The translations under genes and the position numbers were made by a program. Below, piece by piece: positions 23,672-36,500 of a stretch of 64,000 bases of DNA. Positions within the stretch are counted from its first letter, which is position 1. Each line of letters opens with the position of its first letter. Below the pieces are notes generated by a model. It did no database searches and was not told the DNA's origin. It saw nothing but the letters and a program-made list of their open reading frames with translations. The DNA is from Nymphaea colorata (taxonomy: Eukaryota; Streptophyta; Magnoliopsida; Nymphaeales; Nymphaeaceae), in contig NW_022204508.1 in NCBI RefSeq assembly GCF_008831285.2, positions 744,001-808,000 on the forward strand, in the 5' to 3' direction.

Positions 23672-24950
23672 AATCCATCAATTGATGCACAAAGGCCCTG
23701 ATTTATTAGCTGATATGATAAAATCCCAAGTTGGCCATTATTTGAGCGGCCTTCAAAGGTTTTCACATTTAGGCCATTAATATGCATTTAATGATCTTCA
23801 TAAATTTAAAACACAAACCGGTAGTCTGAAAATGTGCCTACATTCTTAACTTTTAAGAAGATGCACTTGCTAGCACTATACACATTTCTTCAAAATTATA
23901 TGAGATGTTTGAAAAAAAATTGGAAACTGCTTATAGTTGAAAAATTTATAATTCATGCATTTTACAGTGTGTTTTTTAACTCAGATGGATATATGAAAGC
24001 ATTGAAATTATAAAACTTTTTCCAAAGTGTAAGATTCTAAGAAATCACACCAACATGTCCATATGAGGCTTTTGGCATCGGTTGTTTTATGAGGAAGCAG
24101 GCCCTGCTGGATCACATGTTTCTCAGCAATTTACTTGATTATAATATGGCCAAAATTCAGTGACAGCAAGTGAATGTATAACACGCCTGGCTTGCCCCAG
24201 CCATCAAGATCCAAGCAAAAATGAAATGAAAAAAATAGACTTTGTAGTTTGTAGACAGCGGTATGGACCACAATACATAATTGGCAAACAATCCCGTGCA
24301 TTGCATGAACTTTATTTTCGTCAAAAAGAAAAAACACTTAAATTTGTTCAAGATAAACATCTGGGTTAAAATCAGACCCAACTATTCCACACCCTTCACA
24401 CACTGATCAAAAAAGCTTCCAAAGCTGAAGCTTTCCTCTCTTATTTTCCTTTAATTTCTACAACTTGCTGTCCTTCTGTCGGCAAGCAGATTGCAAATGG
24501 GGTCGAGTTCTACTGTTATACAGACACACACACACACACACACATATATATTTATGTACATATATATAAGCCACAGCAACAACCGAGGTACTTAATGAAC
24601 TGTACATTTTTACCACTGTGCGAAAAATGTTGGATTTCTTCTTTTAAACCCTCAACTGCAGCTTTATGTGTATGAAATCAAGAAAGCCAACATGAAAGCA
24701 AATTGCTAGAAAGACTGGCTAGAAAATCTAGCCTGGCCATGTAATTGGTCTGAACCAACCTTGCCTGGCTAGTGCCACTTGATCTTAATTTGTTGCTATC
24801 GTTAGAGAGACCTTTCACACTTAGTACTGAGCTCATGGTTCTGTCAAACAGAGTCTGTTGAAAAACAACAGCTGAACTAGATTTGTATGAGTCCCAGCGA
24901 TCCTGATCCTAAGCCCAATCATGGGGACATCATGTTAAACGAGTACTGAC
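23672..24950. other. Spacer, left part: no gene; CA/TA microsatellite
   Basis: Non-coding. A short (CA)n then (TA)n microsatellite lies at 24523-24566. The interval 23846-24110 is homologous, with divergence, to 46435-46650 downstream of the older LRR pseudogene. Confidence 0.5.
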
Positions 24951-25065
24951 TAAACGAGTTAAAAGAAACAGTACATATTTAGCATAAGCAAGCTAAATAA
25001 GTTCGGTTCGAGCTCGATGTTGTATCGTCAAGTTGAGCTCCAGCTTGAGTTTTTTGAGTCAGTCA
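24950..25065. repeat. GAGCTC-type degenerate repeat in spacer
   Basis: TTCGGTTCGAGCTCGATGTT and GAGCTCCAGCTTGAG belong to the same repeat type as 12326-12840. A closely related stretch, including CGAGCTCGA.CTTGATGTTGTAT, lies at 47380-47420. Confidence 0.5.
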
Positions 25066-25482
25066 ATATTTGATTTGATTTAAATTTATGTTCAATTTTA
25101 AACAAATGTCTATCCGATATCCATGTATTTTGGAAGTCGATTCTTAAAATATCAACTACTGTGGTTTGAAATGATTAGTTGTTTATTTAGAAGCTGGATT
25201 TGTATAGAGAATGCTAATTAAAAAGTCAAATTCATATAAAATTCAGATTATGAATACAAAAGTTAGATTGAAATGTTGCCACATTTGAATTCGTTTTGAA
25301 ATAGGTGGACCATATCCAATAAATCGGACATTTATAGTTTGTGTATAGTTTCCAATTTCATCCCGTTCTTAATAAAACATGGGAGCCTACTGCTGGTCAG
25401 TTTGCATCGGTAACTGGACATTATAAAACGATACATATGGTCCAAATCCAATTTATTGGCATCCTAAGGCTTGGATCATCAA

Positions 25483-26905
25483 AAAGAAAACATTATTGAC
25501 ATTTTAAAAAACGTCAATTAAAAATGTCTAGACCACCATTAATAATTTTATTGATGGACGTCAGGATCCATGAGTGTAGATTGTGCTACTAAATTTTTCA
25601 ATGACGGGGTCCACTAGACCGTTAGTAGATGTCGAATTATACTAATGGCTGTTGCTGTTAGTGTATTGCATGGGGTAGCGACGCTTGCTTACATCAGTCA
25701 GTCATTTGTGCACTTACACTGAAAATCGTGGCCATCTTGTATTGCTAAGGATTTACTGACACACCCGTAACGACTGGCTACCGTCAGTGCACTTTTTACT
25801 AACGGAAATACCCACCAGAAAAATTAATATTTAATATTGACAATTGCTTCCTGTCAGTAATAGCTATTTTATGGATGCTAGATTGCACTTTTACTGATGT
25901 GAGATACCTGTCAGTAAAAGGTTGTAATATGTTTTATATTATACTATATCATGTACAACCTGGAAAATAGGAATACAAAAAAACCTTGCACGATATCAAT
26001 AACAGAACAAAATGCAATCAATGTATTATACAGAACATATTATTGATTAACAGACAAATGAATTGATATTATCCTTAATAACAAGTACATATGTATGAAT
26101 AAGTGTAACAAATTTTTCGATACATGTAGCCCATCTTAGATATTCCAATGGTGTTGGTAATAATATTCAAAACATGAAACGAAGTCCAATAATCTAGACT
26201 TCAAATTTCATCTATACTTATCAATGGCGTAAATCAGGCGGCAAAGTTGCATAGAACAAGTAAAATATGTTACAAGAAATGGTATGCATGATTTTAATAG
26301 AAAATATATTTGAAACTTAACCGAATGATCCCACAAGTGAAGCTATAATTTGATTTACACTATCTATGAGCATATCTACCTTTGTACATTTAGTATCTAC
26401 CTTGGGGACCTTAACACAAGTTGTCTCAAGCCCCTGATTGCAACAGAAAAATAAGGATAAGTGTTCATTGATGGAAGACGAAAAACCATCAGTCATAAAG
26501 GAAGATATATCATGAGAAACTGTGAGCAAGCTTTTAAACATATGCTGACAGAAGAAACAACGTCACCTTGATAAATACTGATGGCATTGATACGCGGTTC
26601 GCAAAAGTTGTATATTTATTGATGTGCTCAAGATAACTCAGTAAACAATGGGTTGTCTACACGTTTAAGGGAAGACTCACCATTAGTGACAGCGGAATCG
26701 AACATTAGTGATTCAATAAGCAATGATGGTTCTCATTGGACGTTAGTGATACTCATTTCAATACTGATGGTTCCCATAATAGTTGGTAAATATCTAGTCT
26801 TTATAGATGCCCACGGACATGTCATCAATCAACATGACGCTTTTCATTGTCACCGTCGTTAACTCGTCAACCGAATTTTTACTGATGGGTTTCCTTCTAG
26901 CCGTC
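25483..26905. mobile_element. Candidate non-autonomous CACTA-like element (ends not found)
   Basis: About 1.4 kb with many short direct and inverted copies of CGTCAGT/TACTGACGG-like motifs: 25757 TTTACTGACA, 25783 ACCGTCAGTG, 25853 CCTGTCAGTAA, 25888 TTTACTGATG, 25908 CCTGTCAGTAA, 26573 and 26760 AATACTGATGG, 26878 TTACTGATGG, and ATTAGTGA near 26682-26745. Clustered subterminal repeats of this kind are typical of En/Spm (CACTA) elements. No CACTA terminus, transposase or 3-bp target duplication was recognised. Short frames inside (for example 26317-26541 minus) have no known domain. Confidence 0.35.
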
Positions 26906-27159
26906 CATTTTTTTTTTTTTTGGTGGGAGTGGATCCCTGATGCATTCCACAAGATTCAAATATCTGCTCCATATTTAAATTTGGGTGCACAGGATCTCTT
27001 ATTGTACAATAGGTTATCGGTCCAACTTATCTTAATATTTGCTCCATATAAAATGGCATGTGTAATGTTCATCAGTAGCCATGTCTCCATTTACATCACA
27101 CCCTTTCTTTGTCAACATATCTTTGGATTTAAGGAAGGAGCTTAAAGTATAGTAATCCT

Positions 27160-27530
27160 CCAAAAGAGAAAGATTTAAAGAGAGACATTAACAAGAGAGA
27201 TTAATAAAAGAGAGACAAAAACTAGAAAAAAAAATGAGAGATTAGTTAAAGAAGAGGGAGAAAAAAAAAAACAAAGAAAGAAATAAAAAGAGTGAGAAAG
27301 GGAATTTCAAAAAAGTAAAAGATAGAGATTGAAAGAAAGAGCAAAATGAAGAGGAAAGTAAAAATTGGAGAGGTTAAAGAGAGAGCAACCTAAAAGAAAG
27401 AGTGGGAGAGAGAAAGATATTTGAAAGAGAGAGAATTAAAAAAATAGATATAGTTTCAAAAAAAAGAAGTAGTTGAAAAGATAGATATTTAAGAAAATAC
27501 AGAAAGAGAGAATTAAAAAGACAAACTTGC
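27160..27530. repeat. GA-rich polypurine tract in spacer
   Basis: About 370 bases of AGAGAGA/AAAGAGAG-like sequence on the plus strand. The counterpart pyrimidine tract is at 58690-59050. Non-coding. Confidence 0.85.
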
Positions 27531-28024
27531 ATTGTTCATACTCCCATAGCTTTAAGAAAAATCCTTCTCTCTCCGAATCCATCTCTATGGATTAATTGGC
27601 TTGACATGAAATCAAAAAGTAAAAAAAAATAGAAAAGATCAACATACCTTGATAAAGTCGAAGAATAAATCACTTCTTTGCTTCCACTACCAAATAAGGT
27701 CATCAAATGAGGACTCCAATGAGTTGAAGAAAGTAGACAAGAGCCTTTCATGAGCTCCTCGATTATAAAAATTGAAGAAGAAGAAATACTGCAAGATTGA
27801 AAATGAGGAAGCACTGAAGAGAGATATTAAAGTGAAAATAGGATAAGAAGAAAGTTTGGAGTAGGAGAGGGAAGACTCCAAGGGGTTGTCAGGCATATTA
27901 GAAGGTAGAAATGAAAAAGTATTTACAAAGAGAGAGGGCTCCAAGGGGTTGATGATGTATTAGAAGGTAGAAACAATGATTATTTATAGATGAAAAAGAC
28001 CGAATGGCATTTTAGTCTTTTTTT

Positions 28025-28332
28025 TAAGTATAATTAGTTATTAATTAGTTATTATTAGCTTCAAATTACATAATTACCTAATAAGGTTAAAATTGTTCAA
28101 AAAATTGAGCGAGAGTTTGACTGTGCCAAGGGCAAGCTATTCCCAAGCACCCAGCAAGCTAGGCCTGGCTGAGTTAGCTAAGTATAATTAGTTATTAATT
28201 AGTTATTATTAGCTTCAAATTACATAATTCCCTAATAAGGTTAAAATTGTTCAAAAAATTGAGCGAGAGTTTGACTGTGCCAAGGGCAAGCTATTCCCAA
28301 GCACCCAGCAAGCTAGGTCTAGCTGAGTGGCA
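28025..28332. repeat. 154-bp tandem duplication in spacer
   Basis: The unit beginning TAAGTATAATTAGTTATTAA at 28025 restarts at 28179 with a few substitutions. Each unit ends in AGCACCCAGCAAGCTAGG. The third copy also has two units (about 57885-58195), so the duplication predates the larger rearrangement. Confidence 0.9.
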
Positions 28333-28364
28333 GACAACAGACCTAAAAATGTGCTTCAGGCCAG

Positions 28365-28640
28365 CCACATGGCTTGTTTTGTCTGGCTGTAAGCCTAGCT
28401 GCAGGCGTAGCTTGGCTAGCCACAGACAGGCCTAGAATGGCCTGGCCAGAAACAGGCCGGCCACTGGCATATCCTAAGGAGGCAAGACCTGTTGAGCCAG
28501 GCCGGCCGGGGCCATACCTGGTTAAGCCAGGCTTGCGTTGTGGCCGCCGGTACAGCCTGGTGCGACCTAGCCTACCCATACCAAGCTAGGCTTGGCCAGG
28601 TCCTGTGCATAACCTGTCTTTTTAGGTACGGCCTGACAGT
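28365..28640. repeat. GC-rich CCTGGC/GCCAGG motif cluster
   Basis: An abrupt GC-rich island in AT-rich DNA, with many copies of GCCTGGC, GCCAGGC, GGCCGG and TAGCTTGGC on both strands. Overlapping frames on both strands are compositional artefacts. The type resembles the GAGCTC repeats in design. The copy in the third unit lies at about 57560-57840. Confidence 0.6.
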
Positions 28641-28840
28641 GTCTGGCTGCACCAAATACTATACTATGGTGTAGTATTGCTCAGGCTTCCTCTCTAGGAG
28701 ATGGTAGAGTAAATTGCCATGGTCATGAATTTTATAGAATTATCACAGGCGGACATGAAATGCCATTTAGATTCTCTACTTTGCAAAATTAAATTGAAAT
28801 TTGACTAATCAGATTCTGTTGAAAGGAGAAGAATAAGAAG

Positions 28841-30975
28841 AAAGCAAGAAATATTCTACCTAGAAACTGCATATTGGACAACTAAGAGACGTAAGGACAG
28901 TCAACAATCTGATTTGCCTTCTCTGGCAAGTTTTTCAAGTTATTGGTATTTGTTTTTTTTAATATTTTAAAGCAAGAAAAATAATTACTGCAAACAATAT
29001 TAAAACAAATAATTTCTATTTAAAAAAATGAAACACAGTCTGGAAAAAAAAGACTATCAATATGTTCTTGATTACTGGATTGGGATCTAAATGACTGAAT
29101 GGTATTAAGTGATCACGTGCCACTGCGGGCAACATATATCTGGCACCATGTTACACTAGTTAGGATGTGATTTAGCAAGTTTTTTCATCTTTACTTTAAT
29201 ATCATTCTTATTTTATTAGCTTACCCCTGCATGAGCGCACTTGCCTCTAATGTTCTTTTTTTTTTTCCTTCTTAATTGTCAGTGAAGTACAGATCCAGGT
29301 GACGTAGAAGATTGGGGTTGAGGTTTTCTTCTGGATTTATTTAGCAGCAGTCATGGATCAATGTTGCATTTATGTATAGAGAGAGAGAGAGAGAGAGCCA
29401 GCAAAGATCAACCTTATTCATAATAAAAGTTATATAGTAGTTCAACCTTATTTATAATGTTAAAAGAGACAGACAAGAGAGAGAGAGACAGAGGGGGGGC
29501 GGAGGGAGGGAGACACAGAGAGAGAGAGAGAGGCAAATCTAGGATAGACAGAAAGAGATTAATAATGGAGAGAAATTTTCATAGAGAAATCATAAAGAAA
29601 GAGAAGGGAAGGTACAGAGGGAGAAATCAAATAGAGAGATTAATAACATTAAGTGAAAATGATGTTTTAAGAGAGAAATTGCCGAGAGTGAGATCGAAGA
29701 GATAGAAAAAGAGATCGTAAAAAAGAAATGAAAGGGAGGCAGAGAAAGAAAGGGAGACAACATGGGGGGAGAGAGAGAGAGAGAGATTGACAGAGAGAAT
29801 GAGAGATTTTAAGATACAAACAGAAGAGAGAGAGGGAGAGATTAACGAAAGAAAGATAAAGAGATTTTAAGAGAGAAAATTGAAGAGAGACAGCGAGAGA
29901 GAGAGTGACTCAGAAAAGAAATAAATTCAAGAGAAACGAAGAGAAAATGATTTTCAGGCAAAAGAGAAAGATATTTAAAGGTGAGAGATAAACCGAAGAG
30001 AAATAAAAAGAGAGATTTTAGGAGAGAAATTGAAAGAGGTGAGAGAAACAGGGAGATTCATAAAAGAGAGAAAAAATAAGTTTGTGTATATTGCTTATGT
30101 AGGCAGATTCTCATTCCCTACTTTAGATAGATTGAAGTGCAATGGTTCTTCATGTATAAATGACAAGAGGAAGATGCAGATCACTTTTTTCGGTTTCTTG
30201 CTCTCTAGCAGTAATGATGTTTTCTAGCAGTAATGATGTTGACAATGGTAGCTAACAACAACAGTGTTAAGCGAGGCTGGCAACAAGTGTTGGAAAGTTA
30301 CCTTCCACACTGTCATTTGGTGCCTATGGACTTTCAAGAAATATGTTCATGTTTGGTAAAGCTAAAAACAGTATTTCTGCTGAAGCTGAGATGATTGGGA
30401 AGTGATTGCTGAGGAATAAAGAAACATTTCTTTATTTGGGTAAGATGTGGTTGAAACTGGGTGGTTTTGTACGTGACCGTAGAAGATAGGGATTGGGCCA
30501 TATACCTTGCCAGCTTGTAGAGCACATGGGCTCACCATAGTCCAAATTAAGCAATGGGCACGTTGTACTTCTAATGCCAACCGACGGGTTTATTCTTTCT
30601 TATAAATTCAGCAACTAGAAATTAAAGAAGGGGGCAGACCATTAAATTGTACTAACAACCATAATGTACTGTTCTTACATAAACAGTGTGGTCATGAAAT
30701 TGCAATGGTAGAACAACTTGATGGAGTACCAAATCCATGGAGCACTCTACTATTTATGGCTGTTCGCCACTGCCACTGTGGTAACCCAGATTCCAGTCGG
30801 ATTTTTGAAATTTTTCCTTCGCATTTGAACTCCAAAGGTACAAATTTATAGGTATGGAAAAAAAAACTAGAGAGAAACTGGATACACGAAAATTTAAAAC
30901 TAGCAGCTTTAATTGTTCTAAGTTTACCAAAAAATGTGGGTCATGAAATTCAATCCATGTCCAATAATTGTCATA

Positions 30976-31043
<68 letters not shown>

Positions 31044-31261
31044 TCAAGGAAAATCTTAATAACATTAGGCATGGAGAAAATGGTTTCAGACTTATTTTGA
31101 TCTCAATTATTAGCTTGGTTCACCTACCAAATTATTTTTAAGATAATATGTGAACGGTTAATTTAAAAAAAAAACTGGTTTGAACGTTGGATTCAGACAC
31201 AAGTAATTGCTGCTTTTGTTCTACCATCGTTAGCCAAATGCTTTTGCTAATATTATGCTCA

Positions 31262-31325
<64 letters not shown>

Positions 31326-31869
31326 CACACACACACTCTCATGTGACTTTATGCCGATCATAACATTATGACAAAGTTTGGATCTGGTTTAATGGATTCA
31401 ATATTTACTTTTGTGACCGAGCCCAAATTTGACTCTAAAGTCCAGCAAATTGTTTGCAGCAGAATTTGGTCACATTCAATATCAAAATAAATGTGAGTTG
31501 AAGATTGAATATGCAAAATTTACAAAATCAGATAAACAAGAGCATTAACACGAAATCTGACAAACCTGAAAAGAGGAACTCTAAGAGATGTAGAAGGCTT
31601 CGGTTGGGGATTCTTTCCATCAGATTTATTTAACTGCTAGCAAATTAAATAATTTTACTTCTTCTTTAGCATAACTTAGTAAAAAAATGTGTGATTGAGT
31701 ATTTTCCTATGTGCCATATTATTATAAACGTATTTCACCAGATTGAAGAGGGAAACGGGTCACACCACTACTGAAGGGAAAATTCATTTGAATGGCAGGC
31801 ACAGACAGGACAAAATAAGCAGCAATTTGATTGAAGCCAAGGGCTGGATGACTTTTTATATTAAAGCCA
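28841..31869. other. Right-arm flank of LRR copy 2: repeats only
   Basis: Mirror of 20561-23640. It holds the GA tract 29460-30075, a (TA)n run at 30976-31042, and a (CT)n-(TA)n run at 31261-31320. No gene recognised. Confidence 0.55.
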
Positions 31870-33542
31870 CTTGATGAAATGTCAGATACATGAGCTACCA
31901 AACTCCCATTCAAAACCTTTCACTTCTAAAATAACTTGATCTTAGCCTTTCTGATGTGAGACAGTTGCCCAATTCAATCGGTAGACTCTAGAACCTGCAA
32001 ACATTGAATTTAAATCATAGTAAAATTGAAGAGCTGCCCAACGAAATGGGAGAACTCCGCAACTAGAGGTATCTTGAGCTTGAACATGCAACGCGTTTGA
32101 ATTTTATAGCCGAAGGTTTGGGAAACTTTTTATAGCCAAAGGCTTGGGGAAGCTTACCAATTTACGGTGAGCTTAAGACGCACATCTTAAGGAGAAGCAC
32201 GAGCCAATTGGTGTGGAATTAGACTTCAAGGTGGGAAAAAATGACATAGTGGGCAGTGCTTCGGAACAGAAGGGTTTGCTGGAGGCTTTGGAACCTCCAC
32301 ATGGCATAGAGAGCTTGGGAATTTGCGATTATAAAGGTGAAAGGCCTGTGTGGTATTTGGACACCAACTATGTGGAGCTGCAGACATTACGGCTGCAATG
32401 TTTCCCATTGTGGGCAACAGTGATAGGAATTAAATCATTGGAGAAGTTGGAGGTCAACACCTGCCCTACACTGTGTGAATTACCGAGCATGCCTATGCTA
32501 AAGTCCTTGAAAATTCGGAGCTATGATGGACTCAACACGATTGGTGACTTCCCCAACTTGGACTGGTTGCAGGTGGAAGGATGTGGCAGCCTAGAGCAAT
32601 TATCTCATGGCATGCCTGCTCTCAAGTGGTTGGATGTGTATGGATGTTATAAGTTAAAGACTCTCGCTAACATGCCTGCCTTGGAGTGGTTGGAGGTTAG
32701 ATATTGTGAGAGGTTAGAGCAAGTAGCTGATGTACACATGCCAGATTGAAAGAGGCTGTGGTTGTCTAATCTGAACACTCTGAAGCAGCTCCCTGCTCAC
32801 CTTCCTTCACTTGAGGATCTGAGAGCATGGAATTTGCCCAAATGAGAAGGATGGCCAGCAGCTGGATCAAGGGAATTAGCAACAGAAACTTTTATGCATG
32901 CTTAAGAGAGGTGGAATTTCAGAACCGTCCAAAGATGCAGACAGAAGGCTTGATTTATGCTCTGTCCGAGCTGCCGGGGCATGACGGTCAAGCGACTCGG
33001 CTCCGTGCCCTGACAGTGTTGAATTGCCCAAATGCAAGATTGGAGTAGAACTTGCTTTAGCACCTGCCCAACCTCAATCTGATGCTCTTGGATGGGGCAG
33101 CTATGGAATCAACGCTGTCATTGCCATCAGATCAGCTATCAACATTTCTACCCTCCCTCAAGGATCTGACTTTGATAGACTCGAGGGTTGAAGAGCTCAA
33201 ATGGGGAAGGGTGCCTAAATGGGTGTGGGCTCTCTCCCTGCTGGAGGAACTGCACCTACAAGGTTTTAATGAGGACATCAGTTTGGGAGGCCACTGGCAA
33301 TGCCTCTGGCAACGGAGACGGTTATCTCTTAAAGACTTCCCCAATCTCAAGTCTCTAATGACGTCAATGATGTTACTCCCCAACAAAATGATGCAGCAGG
33401 AACATGTCCTGCGGATGCAAAGCAACAGATTGCCTGCCTCCCGAAGCTTGAAGATTTGACAATTTACAGATCATGTCCTGCCCTCCATCTGCCGCAGCAT
33501 TTAAAGGACTGTCTTGGGAAAAGGTTAGACGATAGGAGATGA
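31870..33542 (+). pseudogene. NLR leucine-rich-repeat pseudogene, copy 2
   Basis: Mirror of copy 1, now on the plus strand. LRRs are readable from about 31900 (NLSLLKYL, LPNSIGRL, IEELPNEMGEL). The central frame 32213-32749 keeps the full series PSMPMLKSLKI, FPNLDWLQVEGC and MPALKWLDVYGC, which copy 1 has lost. About 145 bp coding TLKRFLV through VIDAK (near 32168) are deleted and replaced by a short filler (about TGAGCTTAA). It shares the TGA after VADVHMPD. The C-terminal block 33082-33542 has an added frameshift near 33360. No NB-ARC domain. Confidence 0.88.
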
Positions 33543-36500
33543 TCTGTAGTATTGCTACATCATGCTGCTTAACTTTTTTTATTCATTTTAAATTGTTTGA
33601 AATGCGTGTAACTAATCTATTCTTTAAATATGCAAATTTGCATTTCATCGGCTCCTTTCTCTCTCTCTTTCCCCCTTGTTTGATTTGGTTCTTGCAATTT
33701 TTTTTGTGGTCATGTTTTCCATCTCCAAGTAGAGAGAATGTGAAAGAGTCAATAGTTTGCAACTGTTTTCAGCAAACGTGAGACAAGCAGGAGAGCGTTT
33801 GAAATGATTTAGTCATCTTGGCTGAACCCTTTGATCTACCTTAAAACATACAACAACGAAACTAAATTGTTGTTATATATAAAGTTAGGGAAGAAAATGC
33901 GTCAGCAAATTAAAATCTCAATATTACTGTATCCAGGAAACAAATTTTTAGTCAAGTTGGGTAAAGAAAACTGAATGGCTGTCATAATCAAACTCACACC
34001 TGGCGCATAATTTAGTCATATGACCGAACCCGCAACAAAGAGCGAGCCTTGAACCCCTGACTATAATATTATCCAACTTGATTACATGTAAATGTTGAAT
34101 ATTTTCCAGCGCACCAACAATGTTTTGATCTGGAAGGGAACTTTCAAAAATTCTGTCCAAGGACAAGTTCCGTTAAGGTAGATCCGAACACAAACCGGAC
34201 CACTTACTAGCTCAATATTTCATTATTAAGAGATATATCTACAGTAAACTAACACCAATCTTATGGATATACACGTACACATTAAAGCATCATTTTTACA
34301 GAATCTGAAGTGAAAAGCAAGAAAAAAATTCTAGATTTGAAACCAAACAAGCCCTAAAATTATGCTAATAATGAACTGAGTAACATTTAAAATATAATAA
34401 TATATGTTATATATTATTTCACCCATGTGTCATTAGTATTATTTCATTAAAAGTAAATAAATAGATAAATTATTCATTGTTCTCGTGATTAATTTACACA
34501 ACTCATGCGCCAATCAAACAACAATTGCTTTTATATAAATTGGTCATTCTCGCGATTATTTGTACATGAAATTGAAATCCGTGTTAATTAATGTCACTTT
34601 TTTTTACAGCCCACAACAAATTCCTGGTCGTCCAGGACGAGGAAGGGGTCGCAATTATGGCAATGGATGGTGTGAGCGTGAAAATTTGGTTATTTGCATT
34701 ATACTAGTGCACTAATTTTGTGATTAAAATATCTTTAGTTTACATGATACAAATAAAAATAAAATAAAAATAAAAAAATGAAAAATATTTCTTTTTCAAA
34801 ATTACCAAAATACCTTTTTCTCTTTTGCATCGTACCACACTCAACTTTCTCTGGTGAGTGAGGGTTTTAAACTACATTTAAATGGCAGCAGCGTATTAAG
34901 TCGGGGGACCAAAAAGAACGGGGCCCTGAGGCATTTGGGTTTCAGCCAATGCCAGGTCTCTCAAATTTAAGGTACTAGTCACGTCAGTTTCCTCAGACCA
35001 TCTCATCAGTGGGAGGGAGGGAGCTTGGTTGCATCTTAAACCAGGTCTTCCCTAGGGAGATCCGCTATTCTCATACCTGTTTATTTTAGTTATGGAAATA
35101 GTATCGGGTAGCCTAGAGGCCCAAGTTTTAGCCACTGCAGTAAATGAAAATGAAAATAACGAGGAACAAGTAGTTTTCACTTTCTTCATTTCTTCCACAT
35201 AAACAATAAGTTGAATCTGGTTCAAGATCTCAATCCATCAGTTCTTCAACAAGGACATTTAAAACTTAAATTGGCATGTATTTCCCTTTTTTATATTTTT
35301 TTACGTTAATTCCATTGTATCTTATAAGCTTGAGGTGGTTGCTGCATATGATTTTTGATGCTGAGAAGGTGTTTTTTTTTATGCATATGAAGTGTTTGCT
35401 GAAATTCTGATTTGTATTTTAGTTCATCTGGTCCACATTTGGCATTTGTAAGCAAATTTATTTTTGCTTCTCTATCTCTTGCGTGAACCTTACAATGATC
35501 CAGGATCATTGGCTCCAATCTTCCCAATGTCCATGACAGAGCATTACCATCTCCATTTGATCTTGTTCACCGGCTCATGTCCACTGACAATGTATATTGA
35601 AAAAGTTGACATTGTATACTGAAAATGATCCATTTGATATGTACAAAAATTTTGTTTTTCATTTAAAGTCATACCAATGTGGGGAGTCTTTAGAGGCATG
35701 AACCTCAGTTTTCCTCTTCTGGTCCCACTTCCTGCATCTACTACAATTGATTGTGCATATTCAGAATTTGGAGACGTCCAGAAAAGCAGAATATGATGGG
35801 AATTTTCATTGGAAAATGAACTGTAGTATCACCTGTTTCATTCTTCTTTTGTGGAAAGTGCATCTAAGTACCTCTCAATTCGATTAATGGCGCCGTGTGC
35901 ATGCAAGTTTGTGAGCGTTCTGCTTGGGGCATTTAATTTAAAGAGAATTAAGAGTTTGATGGCTTGTGTCTTTTTTCTGCATGGGCACAAAACATTATAT
36001 AAATTTGAGGCCTTTCATCTTTGGTATATAATGAATTACGAGGTTGAGACTTGGAGAGCAGTCATATCAATAGTATTTTGCTTTGCATGCATGGGTCTTG
36101 CCAATCCTCAATTCAAAATAGTAGAAAATTTTTTGTAAAATTAGAAGAAAGAAAAATTCATGGTAAGTTTATGAGATGGACTGCCAAACCGCACACTCTC
36201 ATATAGCCATGTTCATTAGCAACCATCAATAATTTTAGCAAATTTCAAATAGGATCTCCCTATAATGGCTTTCAGTTTGGTAAAACATTGACAACCGATC
36301 TTGAAGTGGATCGCAGTTAAATCATGGCAGAAGTTGTATGAAAAAAAATAAAAAATAAAAAACCATTCAGTATTACTTTAAACGGTCTAAAGTTTGAAAG
36401 CAGACCATGGCAGATAAATAATATTTTTGGCTCATGTATCTTTTACATCTTTTATTGTGCATTTTCTTTATTGTATCTAAATTTTAGGTCAATTGTATTT

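Larger units (their letters stand above)
23672..28812. repeat. Single-copy spacer of the giant inverted repeat
   Basis: Roughly 5.1 kb that is not mirrored within the palindrome. It reappears in reverse complement at 57395-62573 (coordinate sum 86,215-86,244). There it continues smoothly from the arm sequence, so its right boundary (28,812/28,813) is ancestral and its left boundary (23,671/23,672) is the new joint. Confidence 0.9.

Noticed and set aside
26807-27145. 112-codon hydrophobic frame in the spacer
   Set aside because: It includes a poly-T run read as Phe and has no recognisable domain. The third copy has the frame broken by indels.
28343-28589. Overlapping frames on both strands (for example MGRLGRTRLYRRPQ...)
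   Set aside because: They arise from the GC-rich CCTGGC motif cluster. Open frames on both strands are a composition effect.
29457-29705. Arg/Glu-rich 82-codon frame
   Set aside because: Translation of the GA-rich tract. Charged residues follow from the simple repeat, not from a protein.
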